64,000 nt of DNA, taken from Gordonia iterans. GTDB taxonomy: Bacteria; Actinomycetota; Actinomycetes; Mycobacteriales; Mycobacteriaceae. How positions within the stretch are numbered: position 1 is the stretch's first letter; the number at the start of each line of letters is the position of its first letter. Below the pieces are notes generated by a model. It did not search any database. It had not been told where the DNA came from and saw nothing but the letters and a program-made list of their open reading frames with translations. Location: positions 1,364,001 to 1,428,000 of the forward strand of contig NZ_CP027433.1 of the NCBI RefSeq assembly GCF_002993285.1, in the 5' to 3' direction. The translations under genes and the position numbers were made by a program. Positions 35,422 to 43,811 of the stretch are shown piece by piece.

Positions 35422-35823
35422 TCACGACACGGCGGTGCCTTCGAGCTCGACCAACTGGCCGGGGACGGCCAGGCGGGCCACGCCCAGCATGGTGCTGACC
35501 GGTGCGACGCCGGCCGCACTGAGGCGTTCGGCGAGCACCCCGTAGTGCGGCAGCAGGCCGTCGACGTCGGTGGTGTAGACGTTCAGGCGCACGAGGTGGG
35601 CGAGCGTCATTCCGGCCTCGGCGAGGACCGCTTCGAGGTTCTCGACGGCCAATCCGAGTTGGGCGGCCATGTCGCCGTCGTGCATCGGCACGCCCTCGGG
35701 GCTCATCGCGGTCTGGCCGGAGAGATACAGGATCCGGCTGGCGCCGGTGACCGCCTCGCCCTGGTTGAAGCCCATCGCCAGCGACCAGGTCACCGGGTTC
35801 ACTGCTGTTCGGATTGCCGACAT
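35422..35823 (-). CDS. RidA-family protein
   Basis: A 133-residue YjgF/YER057c/UK114 trimer protein. Canonical RidA deaminates reactive enamines/imines. Marks are WSLAMGFNQGEAVTGASRIL, LSGQTAMSPEG, AQLGLAVENLEAVLAEAGMT and the RLNVYTTDVDGLLPHYGVL segment. The final catalytic-type motif is divergent: the canonical C-terminal Arg-x-x-V-x-x-x-x-L-P-x-x-x-x-x-E reads VARLAVPGQLVELEG, so the subfamily is not RidA sensu stricto. ATG 35823 with GGAGA upstream is preferred over ATG 35835. It is divergent from the WYL regulator. Confidence 0.85.
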   Translation of the reverse strand: MSAIRTAVNPVTWSLAMGFNQGEAVTGASRILYLSGQTAMSPEGVPMHDGDMAAQLGLAVENLEAVLAEAGMTLAHLVRLNVYTTDVDGLLPHYGVLAERLSAAGVAPVSTMLGVARLAVPGQLVELEGTAVS

Positions 35824-35918
35824 GTCCGTCTCCATTCGGTTCGTGAAGCACGACGCCCGGCCGTTCGGTTCCGGCCGGTGGAACGTCGTGCCGGGGAGCT
35901 TTCCGGCTAATCACGACA

Positions 35919-35931
35919 ACCTGTGTCAGGT
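35919..35931. promoter_or_regulatory. dyad between ridA-like gene and WYL regulator
   Basis: ACCTG and CAGGT separated by TGT lie 21 bp before the regulator's GTG start in the divergent region, a candidate WYL-regulator operator. Confidence 0.45.
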
Positions 35932-35951
35932 ATTTCGGCGAGAATGATCGG

Positions 35952-36917
35952 GTGCGTGCGGATCGGTTGGTCGCCATGGTGTTGCTGCTACGGCAGCGGG
36001 GCCGGATGACGGCGCGCCAGCTGGCCGACGAGCTGGAGGTCTCCGAGCGCACGGTGCTGCGTGACATCGAAGCCCTGTCCACCGCGGGGGTGCCGGTGTA
36101 CGCCGAGCGCGGCCGGCACGGAGGGTTCGCGCTGCTGCCGGGATTTCGCACCGAACTGACCGGACTGAATCACGACGAGGCCCTCGCCGTGTTCACGGCG
36201 GGAACCGGGCGAGGGGAGAAGGCTTTCGGCCTCGGATCGGCGCTGGCGGGTGCGATGCGCAAGGTCGTCGACGCGCTGCCTGCAGGGCACCGAGCCGGCC
36301 TGGACGATGCGGCACGACGACTCCTGGTCGAACCCGAGACCGACCTGCTCTCGCGGCGGCGCGAGACCGACGACGTTTCGGCCTCGGTGATGGGCGAAGT
36401 CCGCGGCGCCGTCCTGGCCGGTCGGCGGCTGCGCGTGCATTACGCTGCGCCGGAGAAGGACCCGCGCTGGCACACGGTCGACCCGATCGGGTTGGTCACC
36501 GTGCGCGAGCGGACCTACCTGCTTGCCACGAAGTCCGGGGCAGACCGCACCTTCCGGTTGTCGCGGATGGTGGCGGCCGAGGCGTTGGCCGAACCCGCAG
36601 AGCGGCCGGAACAACTGGACCTGGACCGCCTGTGGGCCGAGCGGTGCGCGCAGTTCCTGTCCGAGAGTCGTCTTCCGGTGACGGTCCGCGTGCAGCCGTC
36701 GAGGCGGGGAGAATTGCTCGACACGGCGAAGGCCGTCCGCGCCGAGAGCCCCGAACCGGACGGATGGGTGCGGCTGGACGTGACGTTCGAGGATCTGCGA
36801 CACGCGCTCTGGGCGGTGTGGCAGCTTGACACCGGAGTCGAGGTGGTTGCGCCGGACACGCTGCGGGAGGCCCTTCGTGCGCGGGCCGCCGCCCTCACTG
36901 AGTGGTACCGCGATTGA
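35952..36917 (+). CDS. HTH and WYL-domain transcriptional regulator (YafY/DeoR type)
   Basis: A 321-residue regulator with an N-terminal HTH_11/DeoR-type helix-turn-helix (RLVAMVLLLRQRGRMTARQL, ADELEVSERTVLRDIEALST). A central WYL domain (about 140-215, LRVHYAAPEKDPRWHTVDPI, LVTVRERTYLLA) and a C-terminal WCX-type extension ending DTLREALRARAAALTEWY follow. The W-Y-L triad is degenerate, reading R-T-Y-L-L. WYL domains sense nucleic-acid or nucleotide ligands in several defence and DNA-damage regulators. It starts with GTG 35952, and is likely paired with the divergent RidA-like gene. Confidence 0.88.
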   Translation: MRADRLVAMVLLLRQRGRMTARQLADELEVSERTVLRDIEALSTAGVPVYAERGRHGGFALLPGFRTELTGLNHDEALAVFTAGTGRGEKAFGLGSALAGAMRKVVDALPAGHRAGLDDAARRLLVEPETDLLSRRRETDDVSASVMGEVRGAVLAGRRLRVHYAAPEKDPRWHTVDPIGLVTVRERTYLLATKSGADRTFRLSRMVAAEALAEPAERPEQLDLDRLWAERCAQFLSESRLPVTVRVQPSRRGELLDTAKAVRAESPEPDGWVRLDVTFEDLRHALWAVWQLDTGVEVVAPDTLREALRARAAALTEWYRD

Positions 36918-36944
36918 CGTCAGTCCCGGTGCGTCCGCCGGTAC

Positions 36945-37706
36945 CTACTCCGGAGACGGTGCGGCAGCGAGCCCGGCGGCGCGGAGATCGCGAGCGATCC
37001 ACTCGGGCACCGGTCGCCCGTCGATCAGGTGTTCGTCGACGAGTCTGTCCACCTGCTCGGGCCGGACGCGCCGATACCAGGCGCCGTCCGGGTAGACCGC
37101 GACCACCGGCGCGAGGGCGCACGGGAACAGGCAGCCGGTGACGGTGGTGAGGACGTCATCGTCGTCGAGCCCACGCTCGTCCAAGGCGCGGCTGAGCGCG
37201 GCCGCGGTCTCGCGGGCGCCCTCGACGCTGCACCTGGGTCCGCGGCAGACCAGGACGTGACGGGTGAAGGCCGGCACCTGCTCCCACGCCGGGGAGACGA
37301 TCGGGGCGGTGGTGGTGCGGGCAGGCTTTCCGCCGTGCTCTATCGCGTGCTCGAGGAGGTCGGCGAAACCGTCATGCTCGGTCAGCAGCGGTGCCACGCG
37401 CACCTCGGGGGTCGAGGCGCCGGCGGGCCGCGTGCGCAGCCAATGTCCGACGATCCGCGCGATCCACGAGTCCTGCTTGGCATCGCCCAGGGTCTGGCCG
37501 CTGACCAGCAGAACCGATTGCGCCCCGGCCGCGGCGGCGTCGTCGAGCGCCTCGGTGATCGTCGTCTCCGAACCGCCGAGCACCGCGACCCTGAACTCGA
37601 CCTCCGGGCGGGAGTCGCGCAACCGTCGGATCGCCCCGGTCAGGACCCTGGACGGGGCGTCGCCGCGGTCGGTGGGGGCGGTGACGATCACCCAGTCGGC
37701 CGTCAT
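36945..37706 (-). CDS. CbiX-like and 2Fe-2S ferredoxin domain protein
   Basis: A 253-residue two-domain protein. The N-terminal half (to about 125) looks like a sirohydrochlorin/cobalt chelatase-type (CbiX) domain: ADWVIVTAPTDRG, SVLLVSGQTLGDAK, EVRVAPLLTEHDGFADLLEH. The C-terminal half is a thioredoxin-like 2Fe-2S ferredoxin with Cys154, Cys159, Cys192 and Cys196 (CRGPRC and CLFPC) and AVYPDGAWYRRV. It follows the corrinoid importer ATPase with a 4-bp overlap, so it belongs to the cobalamin-riboswitch unit. A role in corrinoid processing or reductive handling after uptake is inferred. ATG 37706 gives the best start. Confidence 0.82.
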   Translation of the reverse strand: MTADWVIVTAPTDRGDAPSRVLTGAIRRLRDSRPEVEFRVAVLGGSETTITEALDDAAAAGAQSVLLVSGQTLGDAKQDSWIARIVGHWLRTRPAGASTPEVRVAPLLTEHDGFADLLEHAIEHGGKPARTTTAPIVSPAWEQVPAFTRHVLVCRGPRCSVEGARETAAALSRALDERGLDDDDVLTTVTGCLFPCALAPVVAVYPDGAWYRRVRPEQVDRLVDEHLIDGRPVPEWIARDLRAAGLAAAPSPE

Positions 37707-38539
37707 GGAATCCTCCGATTCAGGCCGATGGTCCGCTCCGGGCCCGGGATGGTCCCGCACAGCACCACCAACGGGGCGCCGGTGCGCGGGTGCTCGGCGA
37801 TCTCGGCGTCGAGCCGGTAGACCTCGGCCAGTAGGTCGCGGGTCAGCACCTGCGCGGGCGGTCCCTCGGTGACGAACCGGCCGTGGTCGAGCACCACGAG
37901 GTGATCGCAGTACATGGCTGCGAGCTGGAGATCGTGCAGTGCGGCGACGACGGTGATCTCCAGCGACCGGAGCAGCGCCAGGACTTCCAGCGACGCAGAG
38001 GTGTCCAGGTGGTTGGTCGGCTCGTCGAGGAGCAGAACCTGCGGCCGTTGGACCAGCGCCCGCGCGATCTGCGTCTTCTGCCGCTCGCCGCCGGACAACG
38101 ATTGCCAGGTCCGCGTGCGCAGCATCTCGATGCCCATGGTGGCCAGTGCGTCGTCGACCAGCTCTCGGGTGTCGACGCGACGGAATCGGCCGCCGGCGTG
38201 CGGGATGGTGCCCAGGTCGACGATCTGCTCGACAGTCAGCTCCGTCTCGGTGCTGGAGTGCTGTTCGACGGCGGCGACGACGCGGGCGAGCTCGCGGCGC
38301 GGAAAGCTGTGCACCTCCCGCTCGCCGACGAGGACGCGGCCGGTGTCCGGGCGCGTCCAGCGGGCGACGGTCGAGAGCAGGGTGGTCTTGCCCGAGCCGT
38401 TCGGGCCGATGAGCCCGGTGAACCGTCCCGCGGGAGCGGACGCGGAGATGTCGGTCAGGAGCCGGACGTCGCCGACGGCGTAGCCGACGCCGTCGAGGCG
38501 GATCGGCGGCGGAAGCGGGGCGGGCGTCGTCGAACTCAC
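37703..38539 (-). CDS. ABC transporter ATP-binding protein, corrinoid (BtuD-like)
   Basis: A 278-residue ATPase of the FecE/BtuD family. Walker A is GPNGSGKTT, with a Q-loop at VVAAVEQHSST. The signature is LSGGERQKTQIARAL, Walker B VLLLDEPTNHLD and H-loop in VVAALHDLQLA. It starts with GTG 38539 and overlaps the permease stop. With the permease and lipoprotein upstream it makes a complete type II importer; the cobalamin riboswitch ahead of the unit points to corrinoids rather than siderophores. Confidence 0.9.
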   Translation of the reverse strand: MSSTTPAPLPPPIRLDGVGYAVGDVRLLTDISASAPAGRFTGLIGPNGSGKTTLLSTVARWTRPDTGRVLVGEREVHSFPRRELARVVAAVEQHSSTETELTVEQIVDLGTIPHAGGRFRRVDTRELVDDALATMGIEMLRTRTWQSLSGGERQKTQIARALVQRPQVLLLDEPTNHLDTSASLEVLALLRSLEITVVAALHDLQLAAMYCDHLVVLDHGRFVTEGPPAQVLTRDLLAEVYRLDAEIAEHPRTGAPLVVLCGTIPGPERTIGLNRRIP

Positions 38540-39600
38540 GCGGCGGCTCCGTGACGCCGCAGGATCCAGACGAACGCCGGTACGCCGATGATCGCGGTGA
38601 CCAGGCCGAGGGGAAGCTCCTGCTGGTGCAGGACGCTGCGAGCGAGCACGTCGGTCCAGATCAAGAGCAGAGCACCGACCAGCGCGGCGACCGGAAGCAT
38701 GCGGCGATGCAGCGGTCCGATGAGCAGCCGGGCGACGTGCGGGATCACCAGGCCGACGAAGCCGATGATCCCGGAGTTCGCGACGATCACCGCGGTGCAC
38801 AGCGAGACCACGATGTACAACGTCCAGCGCGTGGCGGTGACGGAGATGCCGAGGCTGGATGCGGCGCGGTCGCCGAACGCGAAGGCGTCGAGTGTGCGGG
38901 CGTACGACCACACGACGGCGAGAGCGGCCGCCACCGTCACGACCACGAGGACGGTCGACGGCCAGCGGGCACCTGCCACCGAGCCGAGGGTCCAGCGCAG
39001 GACGGCCGCTGCGGCGTGCGGTTCGCTGAAATAGACCATCGCCGACGAGATCGCCGCGCCGCCCTGCGCGACGGCGACGCCGGCCAGGATCAGCCGGTTG
39101 GGCATGAGGGCGCCGGTGCGGGTCGTCGCGATGGCGAAGACCAGCGCGAGGGCGCCGAGCGCTCCGAGGAACGCTGCGACGGCGACCGGACCGAGCCCGG
39201 CGCCGATGCCGACGCCCATTCCGGTGACGAGGACCAGCACCGCGCCCACGGAGGCGCCGGACGACATGCCCAGGAGATAGGGGTCGGCCAGGACGTTGCC
39301 GGTCAACGATTGGAGGACGGCGCCGGCGACGGCCAGGCCCGCTCCCGCTGCGGCCGCGGTGACCACGCGTGGCATGCGCAGGTCCACGACGATGTACTCG
39401 GTTCCCGGATCGACGCCGGTGCTCAGGCCGAGGCGCGATCCGACCGCGGACGCGACCTCGACGAGATTCAGGCCGACCGAGCCGATCACCACGCCGGCGG
39501 CGATGCTCAGCACGACGAGCGCGCAGAGCACCGCCACCAGCACCGGATAGGTGATGCGCGAACGCAGCGTGCGCTCGGGCGCATCGGCGGTGGAGGTCAG
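38536..39600 (-). CDS. ABC transporter permease, FecCD/BtuC family
   Basis: An integral membrane permease with about ten helices, 354 residues. Family signatures: VDLRMPRVVTAAAAGAGLAV, AGAVLQSLTGNVLADPYLLG, MSSGASVGAVLVLV, GFVGLVIPHVARLLIGPLHR (the ATPase coupling helix) and LPLGLVTAIIGVPAFVWIL. The start is unusual: no ATG or GTG precedes the family sequence. A CTG at 39600-39598 overlaps the upstream TGA in the manner of ATGA junctions and opens a typical N-terminus (TSTADAPERTLRS). The start is therefore CTG or further inside. Confidence 0.88.
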   Translation of the reverse strand: MTSTADAPERTLRSRITYPVLVAVLCALVVLSIAAGVVIGSVGLNLVEVASAVGSRLGLSTGVDPGTEYIVVDLRMPRVVTAAAAGAGLAVAGAVLQSLTGNVLADPYLLGMSSGASVGAVLVLVTGMGVGIGAGLGPVAVAAFLGALGALALVFAIATTRTGALMPNRLILAGVAVAQGGAAISSAMVYFSEPHAAAAVLRWTLGSVAGARWPSTVLVVVTVAAALAVVWSYARTLDAFAFGDRAASSLGISVTATRWTLYIVVSLCTAVIVANSGIIGFVGLVIPHVARLLIGPLHRRMLPVAALVGALLLIWTDVLARSVLHQQELPLGLVTAIIGVPAFVWILRRHGAAA

Positions 39601-40565
39601 CGCTTCTCCAGCGCCTCGGACAGCGTCACCGCGCCGTCGATGGTGCGTGCGCCCGGTGTCGACTCGGAGAACGGGATCACGATGTACGACTTGTTCTTCA
39701 CTGCCGTGAGACCCTGCAGGGCCGGGTCGTTCTCGATGTACTGGCGCTTGGACTCCGCCGTCGAGAAGTTCGCGTCGATCAGCACGATCACGTCGGGGTC
39801 GGCCTTGATCACCTGCTCCCAGCTGGTGTCGGCCCAGTTGCCGTCGAGGTCGCCGAAGACGTTGGTGGCGCCGACCGCATCGATGATCAGCTGCGGACCG
39901 CCGCTCTTGCCGCCGACCGAGGGCGCCTCGGTCTCGGCGTCCCACCACATGATGGTGGTGTCCTTGCCGGCCTGCTTCTCCTTCAGCTCGGCCAGGGTGT
40001 CGCGCATCTTCTGGTTCACGTCGTCGGCGGCGTCGGAGCGGCCGAACAGGGTGCCGTAGTCGGAGACCTCGTCGGCGATCGCATCCCACGACGCGGCGGG
40101 ACGGTCGGCCTTGTTCTCGCAACCGAAGGGCGAGACGTAGGTGGCGATGTCCAGGTTCGCCAGCTCGTCCCGAGTACCGATGCCGTCCTCGGCGAACGCC
40201 GATCCGTACGACGCGGCGACCAGGTCGGGCTTCTTGCTGATCACCGTCTCCAGGTCGGGGTACTTCGGAGCGATCACCGGGATCGCGTCGTAGGCCTCCT
40301 TGAACCGCGGAGCGATCTGGTCGTCGAGATAGGCCGTGCCGATCAGGTCGTCCTGGGCACCGACGGCGAGCGCCGACTCGGTGGCGCCCTGATTGACGGT
40401 GAGGGCCCGGGTGGCCGGGGCGTCCAGGGTGACGGTGCGGCCGCAGTTCTGCAGGCTGATGGCGCCGCGGTCGGCGTCGTCGTCGTTGCCGGTGCCGCAA
40501 GCGGTGAGCGTGAATGTGAGCGCGGCGGCGGTGAACGCGGCAGCGGCGGTGGTGAGGGTGCGCAA
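39597..40565 (-). CDS. substrate-binding lipoprotein, corrinoid (BtuF/FepB-like)
   Basis: A 322-residue class III periplasmic-type binding protein. The lipoprotein signal ends LTAC with Cys at residue 23, so it would be anchored outside the membrane. The Fe3+/cobalamin-type fold shows CGRTVTLDAPATRALTVNQG, YPDLETVISKKPDLVAASYG, DADRGAISLQNCG and a terminal IPFSESTPGARTIDGAVTL. The frame has no ATG or GTG near the signal peptide; TTG 40565, with AAGGCGGGT upstream, fits. It is the first gene after the cobalamin riboswitch. Confidence 0.88.
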   Translation of the reverse strand: MRTLTTAAAAFTAAALTFTLTACGTGNDDDADRGAISLQNCGRTVTLDAPATRALTVNQGATESALAVGAQDDLIGTAYLDDQIAPRFKEAYDAIPVIAPKYPDLETVISKKPDLVAASYGSAFAEDGIGTRDELANLDIATYVSPFGCENKADRPAASWDAIADEVSDYGTLFGRSDAADDVNQKMRDTLAELKEKQAGKDTTIMWWDAETEAPSVGGKSGGPQLIIDAVGATNVFGDLDGNWADTSWEQVIKADPDVIVLIDANFSTAESKRQYIENDPALQGLTAVKNKSYIVIPFSESTPGARTIDGAVTLSEALEKR

Positions 40566-40594
40566 AGCGACCCGCCTTCCATGTCTCGTGGAAT

Positions 40595-40790
40595 CGGTCC
40601 ACGTCGCGGCCGGTCTCCTGGCTACGCAGGGTCTGCCGGGGACGACACCTTCCCGGGCGCGGTGTGCGCCCAGTGGCTGGGGCGGTGCCCCGTTGTCGTG
40701 CCCGGACCTGCTCACAGTGGCGAGAACCGCGCCGGCTTTCCACCGGACTTCCCGAACACCGCGACGTCGCGAGAATGGTACCGCGGACCG
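40595..40790 (-). promoter_or_regulatory. cobalamin (B12) riboswitch
   Basis: Read on the minus strand, the leader has the conserved AdoCbl-riboswitch blocks in order: CGGGAAGTCCGGTGGAAAGC near 40761-40735, then CCACTGTGA near 40720, and finally the B12 box AGCCAGGAGACC at 40623-40612. It ends about 30 nt before the TTG of the binding protein, so ligand binding could mask the ribosome-binding site. This directly predicts that the downstream importer handles corrinoids and is shut off when cobalamin is plentiful. Confidence 0.93.
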
Positions 40791-40836
40791 GCTGGACCGA
40801 TGGCCGGGCCCGGCAGCCGGTGACACACTGGAGGGC

Positions 40837-41157
40837 ATGATCCTCATCGTCGCGAAATTCAAGGTCAAGCCCGAGCACGCCGACGACTGGCCGGAGCTGT
40901 CCCGGGAGTTCACCGAGGCCACCCGCGCCGAACCGGGGAATCTGTGGTTCGACTGGTCGCGCAGCGTCGACGATCCGCACGAGTACGTGCTGGTCGAAGC
41001 ATTCCAGGACGACGCCGCCGAGGCGCACGTCACCAGCGACCACTTCCGCAAGGCCCAGCGGGAGCTGCCGCCGCTGCTGCAGGAGACCCCGCGGGCGCGC
41101 AATGTGCAACTGGACCGCGACGAGTGGGACGCGCTCGGCGAACTGGCCGTCGAGTGA
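40837..41157 (+). CDS. antibiotic biosynthesis monooxygenase (ABM) domain protein
   Basis: A 106-residue dimeric ferredoxin-fold protein: MILIVAKFKVKPEHADDWPE, LWFDWSRSVDDPHEYVLVEA, AAEAHVTSDHFRKAQRELPP. The NLWF-W...VEAFQD-AAE-H-S-HF layout is that of the ABM/YgiN-type family, often small quinone or haem-related oxygenases. The ATG at 40837 has GAGGG upstream. It diverges from the riboswitch unit. Nothing in the context ties it to antibiotic synthesis. Confidence 0.88.
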   Translation: MILIVAKFKVKPEHADDWPELSREFTEATRAEPGNLWFDWSRSVDDPHEYVLVEAFQDDAAEAHVTSDHFRKAQRELPPLLQETPRARNVQLDRDEWDALGELAVE

Positions 41158-41467
41158 GTCGACCTGGCGGTGCGTGACCCGTCCCGACGCGGTGGGTGTC
41201 GTCCGATTCCCCACGGGCCCGGGGAGCGGCTCGCGCGGGGCGGAGATGGGCGTCATCTCACCACACGTCATCTCACAGCACGTCCCCGGCGCCGTACCGG
41301 ACGTGTGTGGCGCGAGCCGCTCGGGACCGCGAGCTGTATGGAGTTCTCAAGTAACGCACAGCGCCGGGGAGTTCCGGCACTTGTTCAGGTGGTCTCGGGG
41401 CTCGCACCGATGGCGAGAGTCGTTGTCGGACAGTGGCGTCAGGTCGTCGTGCAGGACCTACCCGTGG
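41158..41467. other. convergent intergenic region with a wide 13-bp inverted repeat
   Basis: GAGCGGCTCGCGC (41224-41236) and GCGCGAGCCGCTC (41310-41322) are perfect inverted copies 73 bp apart. A duplicated CGTCATCTCAC (41251, 41266) lies between them. No gene is supportable. It may be a bidirectional terminator or a small non-autonomous element. Confidence 0.5.
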
Positions 41468-42865
41468 TCAGGCGGCACCGGGCAGCAGAGTGAGTGTTCG
41501 TCGGCTGTTCGAGGGGATCGGTTCCGTTCTCTGTTTCGGATGGTCGGGGTCGGCGGGCGGGACGAACCAGGGGTGACGGTCGTGGCCGATGAACACCTGC
41601 CAGCCTCCGTGGTGGATCAGGGTGTGGTGCCGTCGGCAGAGCAGCACCCCATTGTCCAGACACGTCGGCCCGCCGTTCTCCCAGTGCTCGGCGTGGTGGG
41701 CGTCGCACCAGCTCGGTGGGAGTCCGCACCCCGGGAAAGCGCATCCGTGATCACGGATAGCCAGGGCTTTGCGTAGACCAGGAGGGAAGAGACGCTTCTC
41801 GCGTCCGACGTTCAGCGGGACTCCGTGCTCGTCGAGCAGCGCGAGCGCGACTGACGCGTCGCACATCACCAGCTCGGCCGTGCGCGCCGAGACCGGTCCG
41901 CTGAATCCGAGCGACGGCACCCCGGTGACATCAGCGTCGAGGTCGGCCCTCGGCAGACGGACACTCTGATCGCCCTCGGGCCGAGCGACGGCGTCGACCA
42001 GCCGTCCGTCGGCCACGACCGCGGCCGGCACAGTGAGCGTGACGTGCGGGAGCACCCCGCCGGACTCGGGCCGATCCGAGTGCGAGAGAAAGGTCCGCAC
42101 GATGTGGGTGAAGGCGTCCGCGCGCCGCCGCTTGGCTGAGCGCTTGTCTTCCGATCCGTCGGGCTCGGGAACGGGCCGGGTCAGCGGATCGAGAGCGGCA
42201 CTGAGTTCTTCGCCGGCGACCACGTCGAGGTCGACGGTCACCGCGACGCGACCGTCGTCGGTCCGGTCGAGTGTCATCGCGTTGAGGTCGTCCCGTTCGG
42301 CGACCGGCACCTGCCCGTCGTCGCCGGTCGCCGGGGCCAGGCGGATAGCCCAGGCATGTGCCTTCTCCTTCACCCGTGCGGGTGTCGTCTGCACCAGCAG
42401 CGAATGTAGGACTCTGCTTCTGTCGTCCTCGGACAGGACCGCGCGGTCGTCGACATGGTCCAAGCCCGTGACGACGGCGTCGCCCAACTCGGCCGACACC
42501 GCTCCGTCTCGCATTCCGCGGGTCACGGCGCCGACGGTGGTGTCGCCGCAGGCTCGTCCGAGGCGTGCCGCCCGATACGCGACTGCGGGGGCGGCCCCGA
42601 GTTCGGTCAGGATCCCCACCGCCGAGCGGACGTGCTTGCGCGCGGGGAGGCCGACGCGCTCGATCGTGGCAGCCCCTCGGGCGAGTGCGTGATCGACGGT
42701 GTTGCGCAGCCGCAGCAGTGCCGCGGTGACGGCGAGGAGCTCGCCGTCGTCATCGACGGGTCTGGCCGCATCGAAGAAGTCCGCCAGGTTCGGCTCGTGT
42801 GTGGCGGTCGGGGTCACGTCGTCGGCCAGCAGGTCGGCGATCGTGATGAGTGCGACTGAGTCCAT
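41468..42865 (-). CDS. HNH endonuclease with DUF222 domain (13E12-type)
   Basis: A 465-residue protein of the 13E12 repeat family of mycobacteria. A helical DUF222 domain fills the N-terminal two thirds (LLRLRNTVDHALARGAATIE to PHVTLTVPAAVVADG). A C-terminal HNH nuclease follows, GCAFPGCGLPPSWCDAHHAEHW, GGPTCLDNGVLLCRRHHTLIHHGGW, with zinc-binding cysteine pairs and the H-N-H core. The ATG at 42865 follows GGGAGGT. An SOS box lies 87 bp upstream, as reported for 13E12 genes in M. tuberculosis. The tail beyond the HNH (PADPDHPKQRTEPIPSN) is low complexity. Confidence 0.9.
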   Translation of the reverse strand: MDSVALITIADLLADDVTPTATHEPNLADFFDAARPVDDDGELLAVTAALLRLRNTVDHALARGAATIERVGLPARKHVRSAVGILTELGAAPAVAYRAARLGRACGDTTVGAVTRGMRDGAVSAELGDAVVTGLDHVDDRAVLSEDDRSRVLHSLLVQTTPARVKEKAHAWAIRLAPATGDDGQVPVAERDDLNAMTLDRTDDGRVAVTVDLDVVAGEELSAALDPLTRPVPEPDGSEDKRSAKRRRADAFTHIVRTFLSHSDRPESGGVLPHVTLTVPAAVVADGRLVDAVARPEGDQSVRLPRADLDADVTGVPSLGFSGPVSARTAELVMCDASVALALLDEHGVPLNVGREKRLFPPGLRKALAIRDHGCAFPGCGLPPSWCDAHHAEHWENGGPTCLDNGVLLCRRHHTLIHHGGWQVFIGHDRHPWFVPPADPDHPKQRTEPIPSNSRRTLTLLPGAA

Positions 42866-42951
42866 CGGAGGCACCTCCCGGGTGTGGTCGAAGGAACAAC
42901 GTTTCGGCTGGTCGAGCGTGCCTACGTCGATCGGAGACAGCCACTCAGTAT

Positions 42952-42967
42952 TCGAACTTATGTTCGT
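42952..42967 (-). promoter_or_regulatory. LexA (SOS) box upstream of the HNH endonuclease
   Basis: TCGAAC-TTAT-GTTCGT differs from the mycobacterial SOS consensus TCGAAC-N4-GTTCGA by one base. It is embedded in a larger dyad, ACTCAGTA and TACTGAGT. Position and orientation fit LexA repression of the DUF222-HNH gene. Confidence 0.85.
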
Positions 42968-43032
42968 ACTGAGTAATGTACGGCACCCCTCCGACAAATC
43001 CGGATCAGGAGAGGGCGCCGACAAAACGCGAA

Positions 43033-43072
43033 CGGCTGCGCCGGCGATCGAAAGGATCGGCCGGCGCAGCCG
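43033..43072 (-). terminator. hairpin terminator after the HdeD-like gene
   Basis: CGGCTGCGCCGGC and GCCGGCGCAGCCG form a 13-bp stem around a 14-nt loop containing GATCGAAAGGATCG, 17 bp past the hdeD-like stop. It could serve both strands. Confidence 0.8.
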
Positions 43073-43089
43073 TCGGTGCGGTGTGGGCG

Positions 43090-43674
43090 TCAGCTGGTCG
43101 GCGCCGAGCTCTTGAGGGTGAAGGCGTCGATCACCTCGACGACGCCGACGACGATCAACAGGATGCCGGTGACCAGGGCGAGCGTCGCGATCGACGTGAC
43201 CGGGCTGACGATCAGGATCACGCCCGCGACCACCGTGACGATCGACAGGAGGATGCCCGCCGCGCGTCCGGGCAGCCCGGCTGAGCCGACGTAGAGCGAG
43301 AAGCCGGCGATGCCGCGGAAGATCCAGCTGATACCGATCCAGATCGCGAGCAGGATCAGCGACTCGCCGATGTTCCGCAGCGCGAAGATGCCGAGGATGA
43401 ACGAGAGTGCACCCGACACGAACGTGAGGAAGCGCCACCAGCCGCTCGCATCCGGGGCGCCGAAGGTCGCGATCACCTGGAAGATGCCGGAGATCACGAG
43501 GTAGATGCCGAACAGGATCGCGACGACGGCCAGGGTCTTGCCCGGCCAGACCAGCACGATGATGCCCAGAATGATCGACACGATGCCGATGCCGAGCAAG
43601 CTCTTCCAGGTGCGGTCGACGATGTGATCCACGCCGTCGAGCAGTGTGCTGCCCAATGAATTGCCGGATGTCAT
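43090..43674 (-). CDS. HdeD-family (DUF308) membrane protein
   Basis: A 194-residue protein with six hydrophobic helices arranged as three DUF308 repeats. The first is LLGIGIVSIILGIIVLVWPG; the others begin RFLTFVSGALSFILGIFAL and GILLSIVTVVAGVILIVSPV. Each ends in the W-P-G or S-P type turn. HdeD in E. coli is linked to acid resistance at high density; here the role is unknown. ATG 43674 with AGGGGAGAGA upstream is preferred. It is divergent from the beta-lactamase-like gene. Confidence 0.88.
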   Translation of the reverse strand: MTSGNSLGSTLLDGVDHIVDRTWKSLLGIGIVSIILGIIVLVWPGKTLAVVAILFGIYLVISGIFQVIATFGAPDASGWWRFLTFVSGALSFILGIFALRNIGESLILLAIWIGISWIFRGIAGFSLYVGSAGLPGRAAGILLSIVTVVAGVILIVSPVTSIATLALVTGILLIVVGVVEVIDAFTLKSSAPTS

Positions 43675-43811
43675 TCTCTCCCCTTGGTTTTGGTGTCTCC
43701 GAACGCACCGCGCACCCGGAGTTGTGCTGACCATACCGCTCGGCGGGCGGCCTCACGAGAGTTCGAATCAGGCGTCGCGCGAACCTGCGAGCACAGGGTT
43801 ACCGTGGTGGT

